Assembly: GCA_036524115.1 (NCBI GenBank)
Contig: DATDCY010000071.1
Span: forward strand, 1 to 5,436
Reading direction: 5' to 3'
From: a bacterium
Lineage (GTDB): Bacteria; JAUVQV01; DATDCY01
DNA: 5,436 nucleotides
In this document: piece by piece, positions 5,129 through 5,436 of the stretch
How positions within the stretch are numbered: position 1 is the first letter of the stretch
Layout of the letters: each line of letters begins with the position of its first letter
Notes under the pieces: generated by a model
Database searches by the model: none
Told to the model about the DNA's origin: nothing
What the model saw: the letters and a program-made list of their open reading frames with translations, nothing else
Translations under genes and position numbers: made by a program

Positions 5129-5436
5129 AGCAGCAGCGAGGTCAGCACGTAGTCCGCCACGAGCACCAGCACGCAGCAGACGACGACCGCCGTGGTCGTG
5201 GAGCGGCTGACCCCCTTGGCCCCGAAGCCGTCCGCGCGGGTGTGCGTGTAATAGCCCTGGTAGCAGCAGACGGTCGAGACCAGCAGCGCGAAGACCACCG
5301 CCTTGATGAACCCGCCGGTGACGTCCTTCATCTCGACGCTCTCCTCGACGCGCCAGAAGTAGGTGCCGGAGCTGAGGCCGAGCAGCAGGGAGCCGGTGAG
5401 GTAGCCGCCGACGATGCCGACCACGTCGAAGATCGC
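5125..5436 (-). CDS. mlaE: MlaE family ABC permease, C-terminal part only
   Basis: The frame is open to the window edge, so only the last 103 residues (AIFDVVGIVGGYL onward) are seen and the start lies outside. The GTG at 5424 is an internal valine. The visible part has the MlaE C-terminal pattern: a hydrophobic segment with GGYLTGSLLLG, an interfacial SSGTYFWRVEESVEMKDV region, a membrane segment GGFIKAVVFALLVSTVCCYQGYYT, the conserved turn GAKGVSRSTTTAVV, and a last membrane helix ending DYVLTSLLL. MlaE dimers form the inner-membrane channel driven by MlaF and capped by MlaD. Its TGA overlaps the mlaF GTG by 3 bases, marking it as the upstream gene of the operon in this window. Confidence 0.94.
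   Translation of the reverse strand, partial: AIFDVVGIVGGYLTGSLLLGLSSGTYFWRVEESVEMKDVTGGFIKAVVFALLVSTVCCYQGYYTHTRADGFGAKGVSRSTTTAVVVCCVLVLVADYVLTSLLL

Noticed and set aside
3878-5152. A 424-codon open frame on the plus strand
   Set aside because: It is antisense to mlaF, whose motifs are complete. The translation is low-complexity and Arg/Glu/His-rich, with no family resemblance.

Overview
The window comes from a strongly GC-rich Gram-negative bacterium. An outer-membrane lipid-asymmetry (Mla) operon shows that it has two membranes. A secreted c-type cytochrome, with a C-terminal Ig-like module of a kind I associate with Geobacter-like and other metal- or anaerobically respiring lineages, points loosely to Desulfobacterota/Desulfuromonadia or a similar high-GC phylum. 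This placement is inference from gene content only.

Layout: positions 1-510 (+) hold the 3' part of a LolB/DUF3261-like envelope protein gene. It converges on a minus-strand cytochrome gene (622-1686), and the short gap between them holds a near-perfect 17-bp stem-loop, probably a two-way terminator. Positions 1687-1848 are a 162-bp intergenic region with a TTGACA box and the cytochrome's ribosome binding site. From 1849 to the right edge everything is on the minus strand: a compact operon read in the order mlaE (cut by the window edge), mlaF, mlaD, mlaC, mlaA. MlaE is the inner-membrane permease, MlaF its ATPase, MlaD the membrane-anchored MCE ring protein, MlaC the periplasmic phospholipid carrier and MlaA the outer-membrane lipoprotein that exchanges lipids with the outer membrane. 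Together they form a full phospholipid route between inner and outer membrane. The STAS-domain subunit MlaB is not seen in the visible part.

The most unusual feature is in mlaF. After a complete ABC ATPase domain (about residues 1-245) the same open frame continues for about 150 residues, whose pattern matches a degenerate GGDEF domain. The metal-binding acidic residues and the GGDEF signature are lost (GLDQI replaces GGDEF), but an RxxD motif sits exactly five residues ahead of it, where the c-di-GMP inhibitory site lies in diguanylate cyclases. This suggests a lipid-transport ATPase with a built-in, catalytically dead nucleotide-sensing or scaffolding domain, possibly standing in for MlaB or linking lipid transport to c-di-GMP. 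The domain call is by eye and needs a profile or structure test.
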